DNA of 64,000 bases from Calamus simplicifolius (lineage: Eukaryota; Streptophyta; Magnoliopsida; Arecales; Arecaceae), in contig UESW01004760.1 of assembly GCA_900491605.1 (NCBI GenBank), positions 451,132 to 515,131 of the forward strand. Direction: 5' to 3'. Of this stretch, positions 1-11,383 are shown piece by piece. Numbering within the stretch: the first letter of the stretch is position 1; every line of letters begins with the position of its first letter. The position numbers and the translations under genes were made by a program. A model generated the notes under the pieces. The model worked only from the letters and a program-made list of their open reading frames with translations. It made no database searches and was not told the DNA's origin.

Positions 1-1181
1 ATAGATTGTATATCATCCAGGAGATGCCCCTCTTCATCGACCAACCTCCGAATCTTGTTAGCAGCCCTCCGACGAAGGGTGACCTGGTGAAAAAATCTGG
101 TATTGCGGTCCCCTTCGCAGATCCACTGAATCCTGGATCTCTGCCTCCAATACACCTCCTGCTGCCGAAGAAGGGAATGGTGATGAGCAAGATTCTCTCG
201 CAGAAGGGAGAGATCAGAGTCCAAAAGAAGTCCGTCATGGTCCTCCTTAGCCTGAAGAGCACTGATAGTGGCTTCGACCTGCTCCACTTGCCTAACCAGA
301 TCCCCAACCTCCTGTCTATTCCATCTAGACAGTCTACGACTGGTCAACAAAGACGACGAGATAGCCTATATACAGCATTACCTCTGACAGGTAGGTGCCA
401 AATCTGAGAAATGATTGTCCGAGCTGCCGAATGGAATGTCCAAAACCGCTCGAATTTGAATTGCTTTCTCTGATGGTGCTCAGCCTCAGTAGATATCAAA
501 ATGGGGCAGTGATCAGAGGCGATCCTAGGGAGATGAGTAACAGAAACTGCCGGGTACATCTGAGTCCACTGAGCCGAGGCAAGAGCTCTGTCCAATCTCT
601 CCCACACACGAGCAGTCCCTGCCGATTATTACACCAAGTAAATTGGGGCCCCGAGTACCCCAAATCCATCAGCCCAGAAGACCCAATAAAGGACCTAAAT
701 TCATTAATATCAGCTGAGCTAGTAACTCTTCTGCCTCCCCGCTTTTCACTAGCCTCAGTGATACAGTTAAAGTCACCTGCAATGATAGATGGAAGACCTC
801 GATCAAGGGGGAAAGCAGCTCGGACCATAGGACCCGTCTCTCCCGGTAGTCCGTACTGGCATAGACGCCGATAGGAGCCAGGGATTAGAGGTCCCTTCAG
901 TGACAACTAGGCCAATCTGCTGGTTACAATGATGAAAAGCTTCAATCGTAACAGCAAATCACGCCAAATGGCCAAAATACCCCCAGACATACCCACAGCC
1001 TCCACCGCATAAGAGGACCAAGACCGGGCAATCTGTCTCCGAAATCGTAACAAGCTATCCCCCGACAGCCTGGTTTCAAGAAGAACACATATATCAAAAT
1101 ATGTAGTTATAGCAATCTACCAAAGGAGGAACGAAATGAGGGCTTACTGGCACCTCGAACATTCCATAATAAGATCTTCAT
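1..1181 (-). pseudogene. LINE ORF2, endonuclease part, broken and incomplete
   Basis: ORF2 of L1 elements encodes endonuclease and reverse transcriptase. An ATG at 1181 begins MKILLWNVRGA, the typical start of plant L1 ORF2. The reading then needs several frame changes. Endonuclease signatures follow: AGDFNCITEASEKRGG and PQFTWCN (about 750-640), and WERLDRALAS with SDHCPI (about 605-505). Below 345 another frame reads TSRRLSRWNRQEVG and the linker that normally precedes the reverse transcriptase. The polymerase lies outside the window. The copy is dead as an endonuclease source because of stops and frameshifts. Confidence 0.85.
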
Positions 1182-1289
1182 AAAACTAACTGGAGGTAGA
1201 GGGGGCCCCCCCTGGTCCTCATCCATAACACAGTCTGAAAGGCGCCCTACAGACGGGGTGCCACCCTTAGGATAATGTGAACCATAAGT

Positions 1290-2753
1290 CTATAGAGTAC
1301 CTGGGCTAGATTCAGTTTCTATAGACCTGTGGGAATGTACATATGATAAGGAATCTAATCCCTGCCCCATTAAAGCTACAGTGGTGACCTCACTGCCCTG
1401 TGCAGCGGCCCGACAATCAGAGGGCTCAGACTTACTAGGTGAAGAAGGGATAAGGTCCACTTTACACTTGAGATTAGAGCTCTTGCCTTTTCCTTTTTTC
1501 TTTTCCACTCTAGTGACTGATCTTGGGGGCAGGCTATCAACCGGTCTGGCCCGCTTAAGGGGACCCGAGCACCCATCCCTGATTTCCACCTGGCCCCCTA
1601 CATTGGAATCAAATCCCAGAGAGGCAAATGGATTGAGAGCTAATTTCAGACATTGATCAGGCTTCCTGAATGTGTTCCAGCTTCCCAGTATCAGATGCCT
1701 TGAAACCGGCACGCACCAAAGAAACCGGCACGGCCACTAAGCCTTCACTGTTCGTCTCCCCCCGCTGGTTCTGCTTGACCAAGGCACCTAGCAGAGACGC
1801 AGGAAGGCGCCTCCGAGCCGACTTCGCCGAACCTGCCATCCCTCAGACGCCTCCAACGACGAAGAACCAGGTTGGGGGGCAGGGCTTGGAGAAGAAGCAG
1901 GCCAGAAGGACTTCGCTCAGAAGATGTTGCTGCCGGGGAGGCCTTCAGCACAGACCGCCGTGACGAACAGCCGCCATCCACGGCCCAAAAACAGGGCCAC
2001 TGTCATCAACCTCCGCATCAGACGAGGACGCCAACGAGCAGGATCCTACCAAATGCAGAGAACCACACTTAGGGAAAATTCCTTCCATCGATTCGTAGAT
2101 GAATTGCTGCCAAAACGGCCCCTGAGTCCCCTGGATTCGGGTCCCTGGATGCAGTGGGCGAAGAAGCTCAATGCGGACGGCCACCCTGGCAAAGCCTCCT
2201 CTGTTCTTCAACTGGGTTGCAGAATTAGCTCCGCAGAAGCTCCCCGCAGGCTCCGTTATAATCCTAAGGATATCCTCCCGCCAGAACTCCATCGGGAGAT
2301 TAGGCAGTCTCATCCAAACCAAAGCAGAGGAGATGGAATCAACAGCCGGGAAGAACTCCGATTTCCAAGCTTCCATCCCAATTATCTGGCCATTAACCCC
2401 CACGGGCGGTTGAGAACCAGCTCACATGCCCCCGGGTCTTCAAATCGGAAGATATAGCAATGGAATGAAAGGCAGATTGGGACGATAGCACCCGGGATCC
2501 CAGCTCTGCGGAATTCCCTGATATAAGCTTCGGCCGGTACCCACCTCATGAAAGAGCGGGCGAGAACTGCCCTGTGCTTCCATTCGGACATTTCTTCTTC
2601 CAACAGCGGCTTCGGGACCTGGACGACGACCGGAAAGCAAGCTTCAAGTGTCGCCACCTCCGCTGGAGAGGAAGACGACGAGACCCATTTAAATACCTAC
2701 TCAAATCCTCTTTTTCTCGAAGCCGGACCACCCGCACCTTCATCGGAAGCCAT
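1290..2753 (-). pseudogene. LINE ORF1 (DUF4283 / zinc-knuckle nucleic-acid binding protein), broken
   Basis: ORF1 proteins of plant L1 elements bind the element RNA. An ATG at 2753 begins MASDEGAGGPASRK and meets a stop after about 18 codons. Another frame then carries the DUF4283 region (2657-2382; WVPAEAYIREFRRAG, VLNRPWGLMAR). A further frame continues (2403-1945; VWMRLPNLPMEFWREDIL) to a zinc-knuckle remnant FPKCGSLHLVGSC near 2080. A basic, serine-rich tail (RARPVDSLPPRSVTR, VEKKKGKGK) ends at 1290. At least three frame changes separate the parts. The family is clear from the two hallmark segments; the exact start is less certain. Confidence 0.8.
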
Positions 2754-3621
2754 AGGATATCCAAGGGCCGCACGACGAGATCACAGACGAAGAGAGAAAC
2801 CCAGCCGGTGAAGATCGCCAGAGATCAGGCAGAAGAAATAGTTGAATCCCGAATCTTAAAGCAAAGCCTGATGGATGAACCAGAGGAAAACTACTTTAAG
2901 AAACGGGCGCATCAAAGCTACGCCACAGCTAGATAAAAATATCACAACTATTGGCTCAGAACTCTACAGCTACCGGCAAGGAAGTGCCATACGTACACGA
3001 AAACAGCCCTGAAAATTGTCAGAGAAATCTCACGGAAACCGTCAGAGAAATCGCCAGAAAAAACACGCCTTTTCCAAACTTTTCGCAACTTTTTTATCGT
3101 TTGAATTATACGGCTCACTGACAAATTAGGTGTGATACAAATTGTGGTACACCAAATAAATGCTTATAAAGTCGAACTAGAAAAAGATGGGCACTATATT
3201 CTCTGAAGAATGGAATCTCTTGAAAAGGATATTTTATAAGTAGTTGAAAGAATCGAAGAGATAATTATCAACTATGAAACTAAGATAGTTTAGACAAAAC
3301 ATGGTTTCCTACCAGAATCTTTTGTTTCAACATAAATTATTATGGAAATAGAAGTCAAGTGGCCTGAATTCCCGAAGGTGAGAGAAATATTACTTTTTTT
3401 CATAAATCCTTCATTTTTGATACCAAAGAAATAAAATCTTTGCTATCAAAAATAACAGTCATATTATAGTCAAATATGATCTATTGATCAGAAATGCCTT
3501 TATAAACTACTTTAAGAATAGATGGGAATAGATGGTTGGCCCTAATTTCATCCTACAGTGAAACTCTTCCTTACATATGCCTTATAATTAGTTGATTGGG
3601 TATAATTATCATTTGCTTATT
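2754..3621. other. LINE leader, then AT-rich intergenic DNA
   Basis: From 2754 to about 3110 the sequence continues the LINE on the minus strand as its probable 5' leader, with a short imperfect repeat of a TCTCTGAC-containing unit. From 3110 to 3621 it is AT-rich with no reading frame, repeat or RNA gene that I can recognise. Confidence 0.5.
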
Positions 3622-3626
3622 ATTCC

Positions 3627-4532
3627 TGATGAGAGGTAAAAATATCATTGCATTAATGTGCATACAATCCAAGACGTCGGACTAGGGCTAGCCCGTGCAC
3701 CCTGTCGCATAGCCATCACATTTGAAAGGTAGCAATGAGTAGGCTACCCCCTTCAAACAGCTTTCATGTAACAGTTGGCCGAGCTATTATCATACCTTGC
3801 TGACCGAGCTATTATCAGTTGGCCGAGCTATCATTATACCTCGGCTGATCAAGCTATAATCATACCCCCACAGGCCAAGCTATCCCATACCTCGGTAAAT
3901 TGAGTCTTACCATACTTCGGCAGATTCAGCCCTCTTCTATACTTCGGCCCGATCGAGGTATCCAAGCACCTTTGCGGGAACACACATAAACTAACAAGAT
4001 TTCAAATAAGAAATCATGCCTGCGCTATCAGAAATGGCCTAGAGCCTATATAGTCCCTGAATCTTGAAGCATCATCTGCTCTTCCTGGTCGTTGATCCTC
4101 TAACCAACCGGATACGGATCCTACCGGCCCTGTAACAGCCTGATTCGAATCAGTTTCGAATCCCAACAACTTTCAGACCCTCTGTGACGTGTCCAAGGAA
4201 TCGGGTGATCGCCTATAAATATCATAGCCCCAAACCCCCTCAGGTATGCCATTCTGCACACTCAAGGCACACGCATGTTTGCTCACCCCTTGTCACCATT
4301 AACACTCTGCTCAGAGCTCTCGAAAGGCTACCCTGGAAAGACTCTTCAGCGAGAGCCTTCTCCTCATACTTGTTGATTGCTGATCCCCGCTGACTTGAGC
4401 ATCGAAGGGTCTTCCGCAGAGGGCCACCCTCAATGCATCTCGCATGAGGACTGTTTTGCAGGTCCGCTCAAGAAGGAGCCCACTCTGAAGCTCGATCATG
4501 CCCGAGTCGGAGGACATATTTCAGCAACAACA
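3627..4532 (+). repeat. 5' LTR of Tat gypsy element
   Basis: Begins TGATGAGAGGTAAAAAT and ends ...CAACAACA. It aligns along its whole length with 17397-18301. It carries a TATA box at 4214 and several GGCCGAGCTA / CCTCGGC motifs (about 3775-3950) that recur in the region after integrase. The end is fixed by the loss of similarity with the 3' copy and by the primer-binding site three bases further on. Confidence 0.92.
4214..4221 (+). promoter_or_regulatory. TATA box of the 5' LTR
   Basis: TATAAATA is conserved in the 3' LTR at 17983-17990. It sits about two thirds into the LTR, where the U3/R boundary is expected, and would start the genomic transcript about 30 bp downstream. No expression evidence is available. 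Confidence 0.6.
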
Positions 4533-4535
4533 AAT

Positions 4536-4553
4536 TGGCACTAGAGGAAGGGG
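4536..4553 (+). other. Primer-binding site of Tat element
   Basis: TGGCACTAGAGGAAGGGG starts three bases after the LTR end, where a tRNA 3' end (CCA) should pair to prime minus-strand synthesis. I cannot name the tRNA. Mutation since insertion may have changed it. Confidence 0.6.
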
Positions 4554-4618
4554 TCCTCAAGCCCCATAAACTTGTGATTCAGGAGATAAGGGTCTCGATT
4601 TTGAAGAGAACCTCTCCC

Positions 4619-6111
4619 ATGGCCAATCGAAGAAAGGCTACTTCTGAAGCCCGAGACCAGATCGCCTCCCAAAGACCTGATCCGGTGAGCAGTGTAGCAC
4701 CGCCACCACCACCAGTTGAGACTCCATCGCCACCAACAGCCCCAGCGACCCAAGACCAGTTTGCCTCACTGGTCCAGCAGGTCCAAGCTCTGGCCCATCT
4801 GATCCAGGAGCGCTTTAAAGCTCCCGTCCAGCTGCACCTACTCTGCACCTTCCTGAGGAGAACGCAGCCCCCGTTTATCCAGCAATCTCTTCTTTTGGCC
4901 CGCATGGAGTTGCAGACCCCCTCGTCGCACTAAGGGAGCTGAGCCAGTCCCCCAAGGGGTCTGCGGCAAGGATCTTCCTAGATCTCGGCAGGTCTAATCC
5001 CTCTCTCCGGTGTTCTCTCATCACAACTCGACACCGTCTCAGTATTCTCCTCGTCTAGCCCCTCCTGTTATGCCTGAGAAGGAGATCCGCTGACAACTCT
5101 GGGAGATGCATCAGGATTTGGATGCCGCCAAGCAAGCCCATCCGCTTCAGCATAAGGTGGAGCAGGGCAACCCCTTTTCCAAGGAGATCATGGAGGAAGT
5201 GATTCCCTTCCACATCAAGTTACCCACCATCGAGCCCTATCATGGATCCTCCGATCCCGACGACCATCTCAGTAGCTTCCGATCGATCATGATGTTCCAT
5301 GAGGCATTAGATACGATCCTCTGCCGTGCCTTCCCTTCCACCCTCAGGGGTCCGCCCGAACCTGTTTAATGCCTTAAAACCAGGTTCAGTCAGTTCATTT
5401 AATGAGCTGAGCCACCTCTTCATTAGTCAGTTCGTCAGCAGCCATCGTCATCGGCGGAGGTCTGACTCCCTCTCCGAAGTCAAGCAGAGAGAGGGGAGTC
5501 CTTGAAGAAGTATCTTGGCCGTTTCAATACAGCCATGCTGGAAGTGGACCACTTTAACCATAAGGTGGCCATGTCTGCCCTAGCGGGCGAGTGTTAAAGG
5601 AGAGTGACTTTTATCTAGCGTTGGAGGTCAGCTACCCTCCGAACCTCTCCGATATGATGGCCATGGCGTACAAGTATGCCAGAGTCGAGGAATCACGGAG
5701 GGCTGCCTGCGCCAAGCTGACAAGGAAGAAGGAGTCCAAGGGCTCGGACAAGCACCGATCTGCCAGCCAGCCGAGCCCACCTCGTCGCTAAAGGGTTCCT
5801 TCGCCGCCACCAAGGAACCGTACCCGGAGCTCGCCTAGGAGGTTCAACCGACTCACCCGCTCACTGCCTCGAGGGCGGAGATCCTCATGGAGATAGAGCG
5901 CCAACTCCCTCGACTGCCTCCTCTCCGAGGGAATGCGGCCCGGAGAGACCCCGCCAAATTTGCCGCTACCACCGGGACCATGGCCACGACACCGAGGAGT
6001 GCTGGCATCTGAAGAATGAAATCGAGAGGCTCATCCAGCGGGGTAGGCTGGACCAATTCAGGAGAGCGCTCGAGCTAAGAAATGGGGGTGATCGCCAGCC
6101 CGAGCCCCGGT
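4619..6111 (+). pseudogene. gag region of Tat element, broken
   Basis: Gag forms the virus-like particle. The likely start is ATG 4619 (MANRRKATSEARDQIA), followed by a proline-rich stretch (4695-4745). The capsid-like retrotransposon gag segment follows (5180-5700): LPTIEPYHGSSDPDDHL, then FNALKPGSVSSFNELSHLF and VSYPPNLSDMMAMAYKYA. A nucleocapsid-like motif C-x2-H-x2-HGHDTEEC lies near 5960-6005, followed by WHLKNEIERLIQRG. Several frame changes (near 5360, 5500, 5595, 5790) and stops interrupt it. It reads on toward protease after a TAG at 6111, so gag and pol were probably one polyprotein. Confidence 0.85.
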
Positions 6112-6152
6112 AGCCTCCTCCTCGGAATCCTCCGATCGCCGGCCACATCAAT

Positions 6153-6640
6153 ATGATCGAGGCAATCAGTAGTCCGTCGAGCTGGCGAGACGATGAGGAA
6201 GGTTCAGCGCTAAAGAGAGCACGGACTAATGAGCTCTTCTTCTCCGACAATGACCTCCAGAAGATACAGTTCCCGCATGACGATGCGTTGGTTGTATCTC
6301 TCAATCTGAACAATTATGATGTAGACCGGATCCTTATTGATAGTGGGAGCTCTGTCAATGTTTTGTATCTCGATGTGTTTGTGAAGATGAAATTGCTCAT
6401 GGAGAATCTTCGAGCCATGGACTCCACCCTAATGGGGTTCATCGGCGATGTTATTACCCTAGAGGGGGTCGTGACCTTGACGGTCCGCGCGGGAACTTGG
6501 CCTTGCGTTGCCACTGTTCACACAGATTTTCTGGTGACCAAACTTCGGTTGCCCTACAATGCAGTCTTTGAGACCTGGCCTGATATCCCTTGGAGCTGCT
6601 GTCTCTATCCCGCATCTAGCAATGAAGTTCCCTACCGATG
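6153..6640 (+). pseudogene. Aspartic protease domain of Tat pol
   Basis: The retropepsin segment contains the active-site DSGSS (near 6340), preceded by hydrophobic strand residues (DRILI) and followed by VNVLYLDVFVKM. The continuation (VTLTVRAGTWPCVATVHTDF) fits the second half of the fold. The frame stays open to about 6887, but protease likeness ends near 6640. The link to reverse transcriptase is degraded. Confidence 0.85.
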
Positions 6641-6880
6641 GGGAGTGGGAGTAGTTCGAGGAAACCAAGCTATAGTTGGACTGTTGTCACTAGCCTTCAG
6701 TCCAAATTGCCCGAGGTTGATGGACTGGATGCTCAGAGGACTTTACCGAGTAACAAGGAGAACCAGCCGAATAGCTGGAGGAGGTACCGCTGAACGAAGC
6801 CCGACCCGACCAAACCATAAGGATCGGGTCGCTACTGAAAGGGAAACCCCGGTTGGAGCTGATCGACTTTCTCTGAAAGA

Positions 6881-7674
6881 ATGCTGATGTCTTCGTCTGG
6901 TCCACTTCTGATGCCGGGAATCAGCCCAGACATTCTCGTCCACCGTCTTAATGTGGACGAGATGTCCCGGCCCGTGAAGCAGAAGAAAAGGAGCTTCACC
7001 CCTGAGCGACAGAAGGCAATTGAGGAAGAAGTTGACAAGCTCATCAAGGCAAATTTCATTCGGGAGGTAAACTATCCCAACTGGCTGTCAAATATTATCA
7101 TGGTGAAGAAGTCGAACGGTAAATGGCGGATCTGCATCGACTTCACCGACCTCAATAAAGCATGCCTGAAGGATAGCTTTCCTCTCCCTCGGATCGACTA
7201 GCTCGTAGATGCTACTTCAGGTCGTCAGATGCTGACCTTCATGGACGCATATTCGGGCTACAACCAAATCCGAATGGCGCCTGAGGATGAAGAGAAGATC
7301 GCCTTCATAACGACCGAGGTACTTATTGTTACCGTGTCATGCCTTTCGGTCTGAAAAATGCAGGTGCCGCTCACCAAAGGCTAGTTAACAAAGTCTTCAA
7401 GGAGCAAATCAGTCGAAACATAGAGGTATATGTTGACGACATGCTGGTCAAAAGCAAAGAAGCATCCCAGCACATTGAGGATCTCTCTGAGAGCTTCGCA
7501 ATGCTCCGAAAATATCGAATGAAGCTCAACCCAACTAAGTGCGCCTTTGGCGTCAATTCTGGGAAGTTTTTGGGCTTCATGGTTTCTCAGCGGGGCATTG
7601 AAGCCAATCCGCAGAAGATTCAGACCCTTCGGAAATGGCGCCCCCAGTGTCCTTCAAAAAGGTCCAGCGCCTGA
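6881..7674 (+). pseudogene. Reverse transcriptase domain of Tat pol, broken
   Basis: Characteristic Ty3/gypsy motifs appear in order: VKKSNGKWRICIDFTDLNKA (7105-7165), FPLPRID followed by a TAG stop at 7199, TFMDAYSGYNQI (near 7240), MPFGLKNAGA (7339), and the catalytic YVDDMLVKS (near 7430). FLGFMVSQRGIEANPQKI follows (near 7570). A frameshift lies near 7318-7338. The catalytic aspartates are present, but the stop and frameshift prevent a complete enzyme. Confidence 0.93.
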
Positions 7675-8640
7675 CTAGTAGGATTGCGACCCTCAACCGC
7701 TTTGTGGCTCGGTCGGCTGAGAGATGCCTTCCTTTCTTTAAAGCTCTCCGATCAGCCATGAATTTTCAATGGTCTCTCGAGTGTCAAAAATCATTCGAGG
7801 ACCTCAAGGTATCTCGGCTCTCCACCCCTCCTCAGTAGTCCGAATCCGGGGAAATGTTGTTTCTGTACTTAGTAGTTTCAGAAGGCGCAGTTGGCTCGGT
7901 GTTGGTCAGAGAAGAGAACAAGACCCAAAAGCCAATCTATTATGTCAGCAAACTGCTCCGAGATGCCAAGACAAGATACGCCCAGATCGAGAAGTTAGTT
8001 TTGGCCCTGGTAACATCGGTTCGAGGCTGCGACCATATTTTCAGGCACATTCTGTGATGGTCCTTACCGACCAACCCATCAAGGCGGTGTCCATCGTCCG
8101 GAGACATCAGGGAGAATGGCTAAATGGGCCGTTAAGCTAAGCGAGCATAACATCCGATACCAACCTCGCTCGGCCATCAAAGCCCAGGTTCTAGTTGATT
8201 TCCTCCTCGAATGTACTATCTCGAAGGATGGCTCCACTCCGGACTCCTCTGAGCACCCGAGACCTGATGCCCTACAGCTGCTCCACGTTGACGGGTCGTC
8301 TAATGCCAATGGCTCTGGCGCTGGCTTAATCCTCACCAGCCCAGAGGGGCGACCTTCGAGTACGGCGTTCGTTCTCCTTCCCAGCCTCCAATAATGAAGC
8401 CGAATATGAAGCTCTGCTCACTGGACTCCAAATCGCCCGTGGCATTAAAGTGAAGAAGCTGAATGCCTTTACCGACTCTCAATTGGTAGCCGGTCACGTG
8501 CAGAGCGAGTTTGAGGCCCGGGAGAAACATGATTCGTATCTCCAACAGGTGCGGGACTTACTTTCCCACTTCTCTGAATTTAAAGTCATTCAGATCCCAA
8601 GATCGAGAATGCACGCGCCGATCTATTGTCTCGACTAGCA
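7675..8640 (+). pseudogene. RNase H region of Tat pol, broken
   Basis: Two RNase H-like parts are seen, a dual arrangement usual in Tat elements. The first (7850-8140) reads ASEGAVGSVLVREE-like sequence with QKPIYYVSKLL and ARTRYAQIEKLVLAL-like sequence. The second (8280-8600) begins LLHVDGSSNANGSGAGL. After a frame change near 8394 it continues NEAEYEALLTGLQIARG, with FTDSQLVAGHV. Acidic catalytic positions (the D of HVDGSS, the E of EAEYEAL, the D of FTDSQL) are visible. Frame changes near 7845, 8057 and 8394 inactivate it. Confidence 0.8.
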
Positions 8641-8819
8641 ACTATGGAATCGATGGATTCCAAGCGGAAGTTTCCCCTGGAGATTCTGGAAAAGCCCAGC
8701 ATCGTGAAGGCTGATCGAGTAATGCAGGTCAAGGCCGAACCATCCTGGTTCGACCCCATATTAAAGTATCTTAAAGAAGTGTCACTCCCAGCCGATCGAA
8801 AGGAGCAAGGAAACTGAAA

Positions 8820-9958
8820 TTGCAAGCCACCACTATGTGTTGATCGACGACCAGCTGTATAAGCGATCCTTTTCCATGCCGCTACTCAAGTGCCTTGCGC
8901 ATCTGAAGCTGATTATGCTCTTCGGAAGGTACATGAGGGAATCTGCGGCAACCATCTGGGGAGCTGATCCTTATGCCACAAGGTGCTGCGCCAGGGGTAT
9001 TATTGGCCCACCATGCAAAAGGATGCTGATGATCTCGTCCGAGCTTGACGCTTGTCAGAGACATTTAATATCCAGAGGCTCCCCTCCGTCAGTTTGGTCC
9101 CTATTTCCTCCGCTTGGCCCTTCGCCAAGTGGGGCATGGATATCCTTGACCCTTTTCCCCTTGCCACTGAACAGAGAAAGTTTTTGTTTGTTGCCATCGA
9201 CTACTTCACCAAGTGGGTGGAGGCTGAGGCAATTGCCCAATAACCGAAGCTTGGGCCAGGGACTTCGTATGGAGATCCATTATTTGTCGCTTTGGCCTCC
9301 CGCATACCATTATCACCGATAATGGAAAGCAATTTGATAACCCAAAGTTTGAGGTTTCTGCGAGGAGCATGGGATTTGCCACTGCCTTACATCGGTAGGG
9401 CATCCACAAGCCAACGGAGAAGCCGAGGTAACTAACCGGCTTGCCAGAGCCGGAGGCAGACGGGCAAATGAACTTCACCACATCCTATGGGCCTACCGCA
9501 CCACCCAGAGAATCCCCACTGGCGAGACCCCATTCCGGATGGCCTTCGGCATGGAAGCCATCATCCCGTGGAGATAGGACTCCCTTCTCTGCAGGTGAAG
9601 AATTACTCAGAGGAGGCTAACGACGAGCAGCTCCGCACCAATCTCGACCTGGTGGAAGAAATCGGAGAGAAAGCTCGAATCAGGGTAGTTGCATACCAGC
9701 AAAGAGTGGCTCGCTATTATGCCTCTAGAGTCAAGGGGAAAATCCTTCTCACCCAATGATCTTGTCCTCCGAAAAGCTTCCATCTCCAAACCACTAGAAC
9801 AAGGAAAGCTATCTCCGAATTGGGAAGGCCCCTATCAAGTGACGGAAGTCATCAGACCTGGTACCTATAAGATCCAGGATCTAAACGAAAAATCTATCCC
9901 TGGACGTGGAATTCGGACAATCTCCGTATATACCACCAGTAGGGTACGCTTTCTATAG
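8820..9958 (+). pseudogene. Integrase of Tat pol, broken
   Basis: Integrase inserts the cDNA into the genome. A zinc-binding HHCC segment (8910-9060) is followed by the catalytic core: WPFAKWGMDILDPFP, FVAIDYFTKWVEAEAIAQ (near 9185-9240), then in another frame FGLPHTIITDNGKQF (near 9300), and later ILWAYRTTQRIPTGETPF (near 9485). The C-terminal SH3-like part (9760-9950) includes KLSPNWEGPYQVTEV and ends before TAG at 9956. At least four frame changes disrupt it. The sense coding capacity of the element ends here. Confidence 0.9.
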
Positions 9959-10184
9959 ACCTGCCCTATTTACAGTATTAGCATCTTGTTTCTATTATTC
10001 ACGGCTTGATTGTTGCAATCGTTTTTTCTGAAGAGTCATAATGAAAAATGGATGTTACTTACCCATTCTCGGCATGGCCGAGCTATCTCCTTGAGTAGTG
10101 ATGTCTCCGCATCTCGGCTGGGCCGAGTCCTATTCAACCAAGACTCGGTATGGTCGAGCACCCCCAGTACGACTAGGGGCCAAG

Positions 10185-10590
10185 TGATCTCCAAAACTTC
10201 GTCCGGATTTGGGCAGCTTACAAGCCCCGGCCAGACCAAATGGCAAAGAAACTTCGTCCAAATTCGGGCAGCTTACAAGCCCCGGCCGGACCAAATGGCG
10301 AAGAAACTTCGTCCGGATTCGGCAGCTTACAAGCCCCGACCATACCAAATGGCGAAGAAACTTCGTCCGAATTCAGGCAGCTTACAAGCCCCGACCGACC
10401 AAATGGCGAAGAAACTTCGTCGGATCGGGTAGCTTACAAGCCCCGGTCGGACCAAAGGGTGAAGAAACTTCAGTCAGATTCAGGCAGCTTACAAGCCCCG
10501 ACCGGACCAAAGGGTAAAGGAACTTGACCGGATCCAGGCAGCTTACAAGCCCCGGCCGGATCAAACGGCGCAGAAGCCCCGGCTAGAGCC
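10185..10590 (+). repeat. 54-55 bp tandem array after integrase
   Basis: The core CAGCTTACAAGCCCC recurs at 10214, 10269, 10323, 10378, 10430 (first base changed), 10485 and 10539. That is seven units with spacings of 52-55 bp. Each unit also contains ACCAAATGGCGAAGAAACTT or a close variant. A stray unit core occurs at 12742. Such arrays in the region after integrase are known in Tat elements and can seed satellite DNA. The open frames through the array are repeats, not genes. Confidence 0.92.
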
Positions 10591-10599
10591 GAAGTGCGT

Positions 10600-10990
10600 C
10601 TCTTACCAAAATCCTTGGCCAAACTGAGTGATTTATCTCTGAATTATCTGAATCCTCGGCCAAACCGAGTGATATCTCCATACCCCTTGGCAACGCCGAG
10701 CGATCTCTATACCTTGACAAGGTCAAGTAAAATATCAAAAACCTCGGCAACGCCGAGTGATCTCCGTACCTTGGCGGGCCAAGTAAAATATGTTCCTTAT
10801 GAAGCCTCGGCCAAACCGAGCGATACATTATCGGATATCTCGGCTAAGCCGAGCGATATATTCCCTGATGCCTCGTGCCATATTATTCGAAGTCTCAGCC
10901 GAACCAAGGAACACAACCCTGAAACTTCGGCCTGATTGGGAAATCTCCCAAATACCTCGACGTCGCTCGGACGCCCTATGATACTTCGGC
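10600..10990 (+). repeat. Degenerate repeat with CTCGGC...GCCGAG hairpins
   Basis: A second, looser repeat follows the 55-bp array. Short palindromes recur: CTCGGCCAAACCGAG (about 10655 and 10805), CTCGGCAACGCCGAG (about 10743) and CTCGGCTAAGCCGAG (about 10840). They are followed by similar TGATCTC/GCGATA-type text. The same motif family occurs at 10060-10160, in the LTRs and at 12650-12900. Confidence 0.75.
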
Positions 10991-11383
10991 AGGAGTAAGC
11001 AACCTCCTTCTACTAACAGTAAAGACATACCTGCTTCATTCTGCAAACGAGATCATGCTTACCGCATGAGTCCACAGGACCGCTCAGGTCTACCTCTACC
11101 CAAACATGGATAAACGCTTTCCTCCACTAAGGACCGAACATTGGTCTTAGCAAGAACAAGGTAGCAAGAACGCTGCCGAAATATGCTATGACACAAAAAG
11201 CATGATATGGGAGTAGTAACTCTCAAACACAATCACGTAAAAAAAGAAGCAGGTGCTAAAAGAAGAAAGAATAAAACTTTCTTTATTTCTTCATCAATAA
11301 AAAGAGTTACAACCTCCTAAGAGGCGTTACAAGTGCATCATGGCACAGGAAATAAAGACAAGTAAATAGTCAGTCAGCTTCGA
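10991..11383. other. Non-coding spacer in Tat 3' region
   Basis: No sense reading frame. On the minus strand this is the sequence downstream of antisense unit A. It contains AATAAA-type words near 11275-11300 (read on the minus strand) that could end that transcript; this is inference only. Confidence 0.35.

Larger units (their letters stand above)
1..3110 (-). mobile_element. L1-type LINE, 5' half, cut by window edge
   Basis: A non-LTR retrotransposon lies on the minus strand, so its 5' end is near 3110 and it runs off the window at base 1. It shows the plant L1 order: a 5' leader, ORF1 with a DUF4283-type domain and degenerate zinc knuckle, then ORF2 opening with an apurinic-type endonuclease. 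The reverse transcriptase would lie left of base 1. Both ORFs carry frame changes and stops, so this copy cannot encode working proteins. The 5' boundary is inferred from where GC-rich sequence gives way to AT-rich DNA. No target duplication can be tested because the 3' end is missing. Confidence 0.85.

Noticed and set aside
4184..4393. 69-codon frame, with a counterpart at 17953-18162
   Set aside because: It is present in both LTRs of the Tat element just at the transcription start region; no protein likeness, and conservation is explained by LTR duplication.
4541..4905. Antisense frames opposite gag
   Set aside because: Shadows of the proline-rich gag segment; they have no splice sites, promoter-like box or domain, unlike the units after integrase.
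10010..10527. Overlapping plus-strand frames of 95-140 codons
   Set aside because: They run through the 55-bp tandem array; the peptides are just the repeat translated in successive frames.
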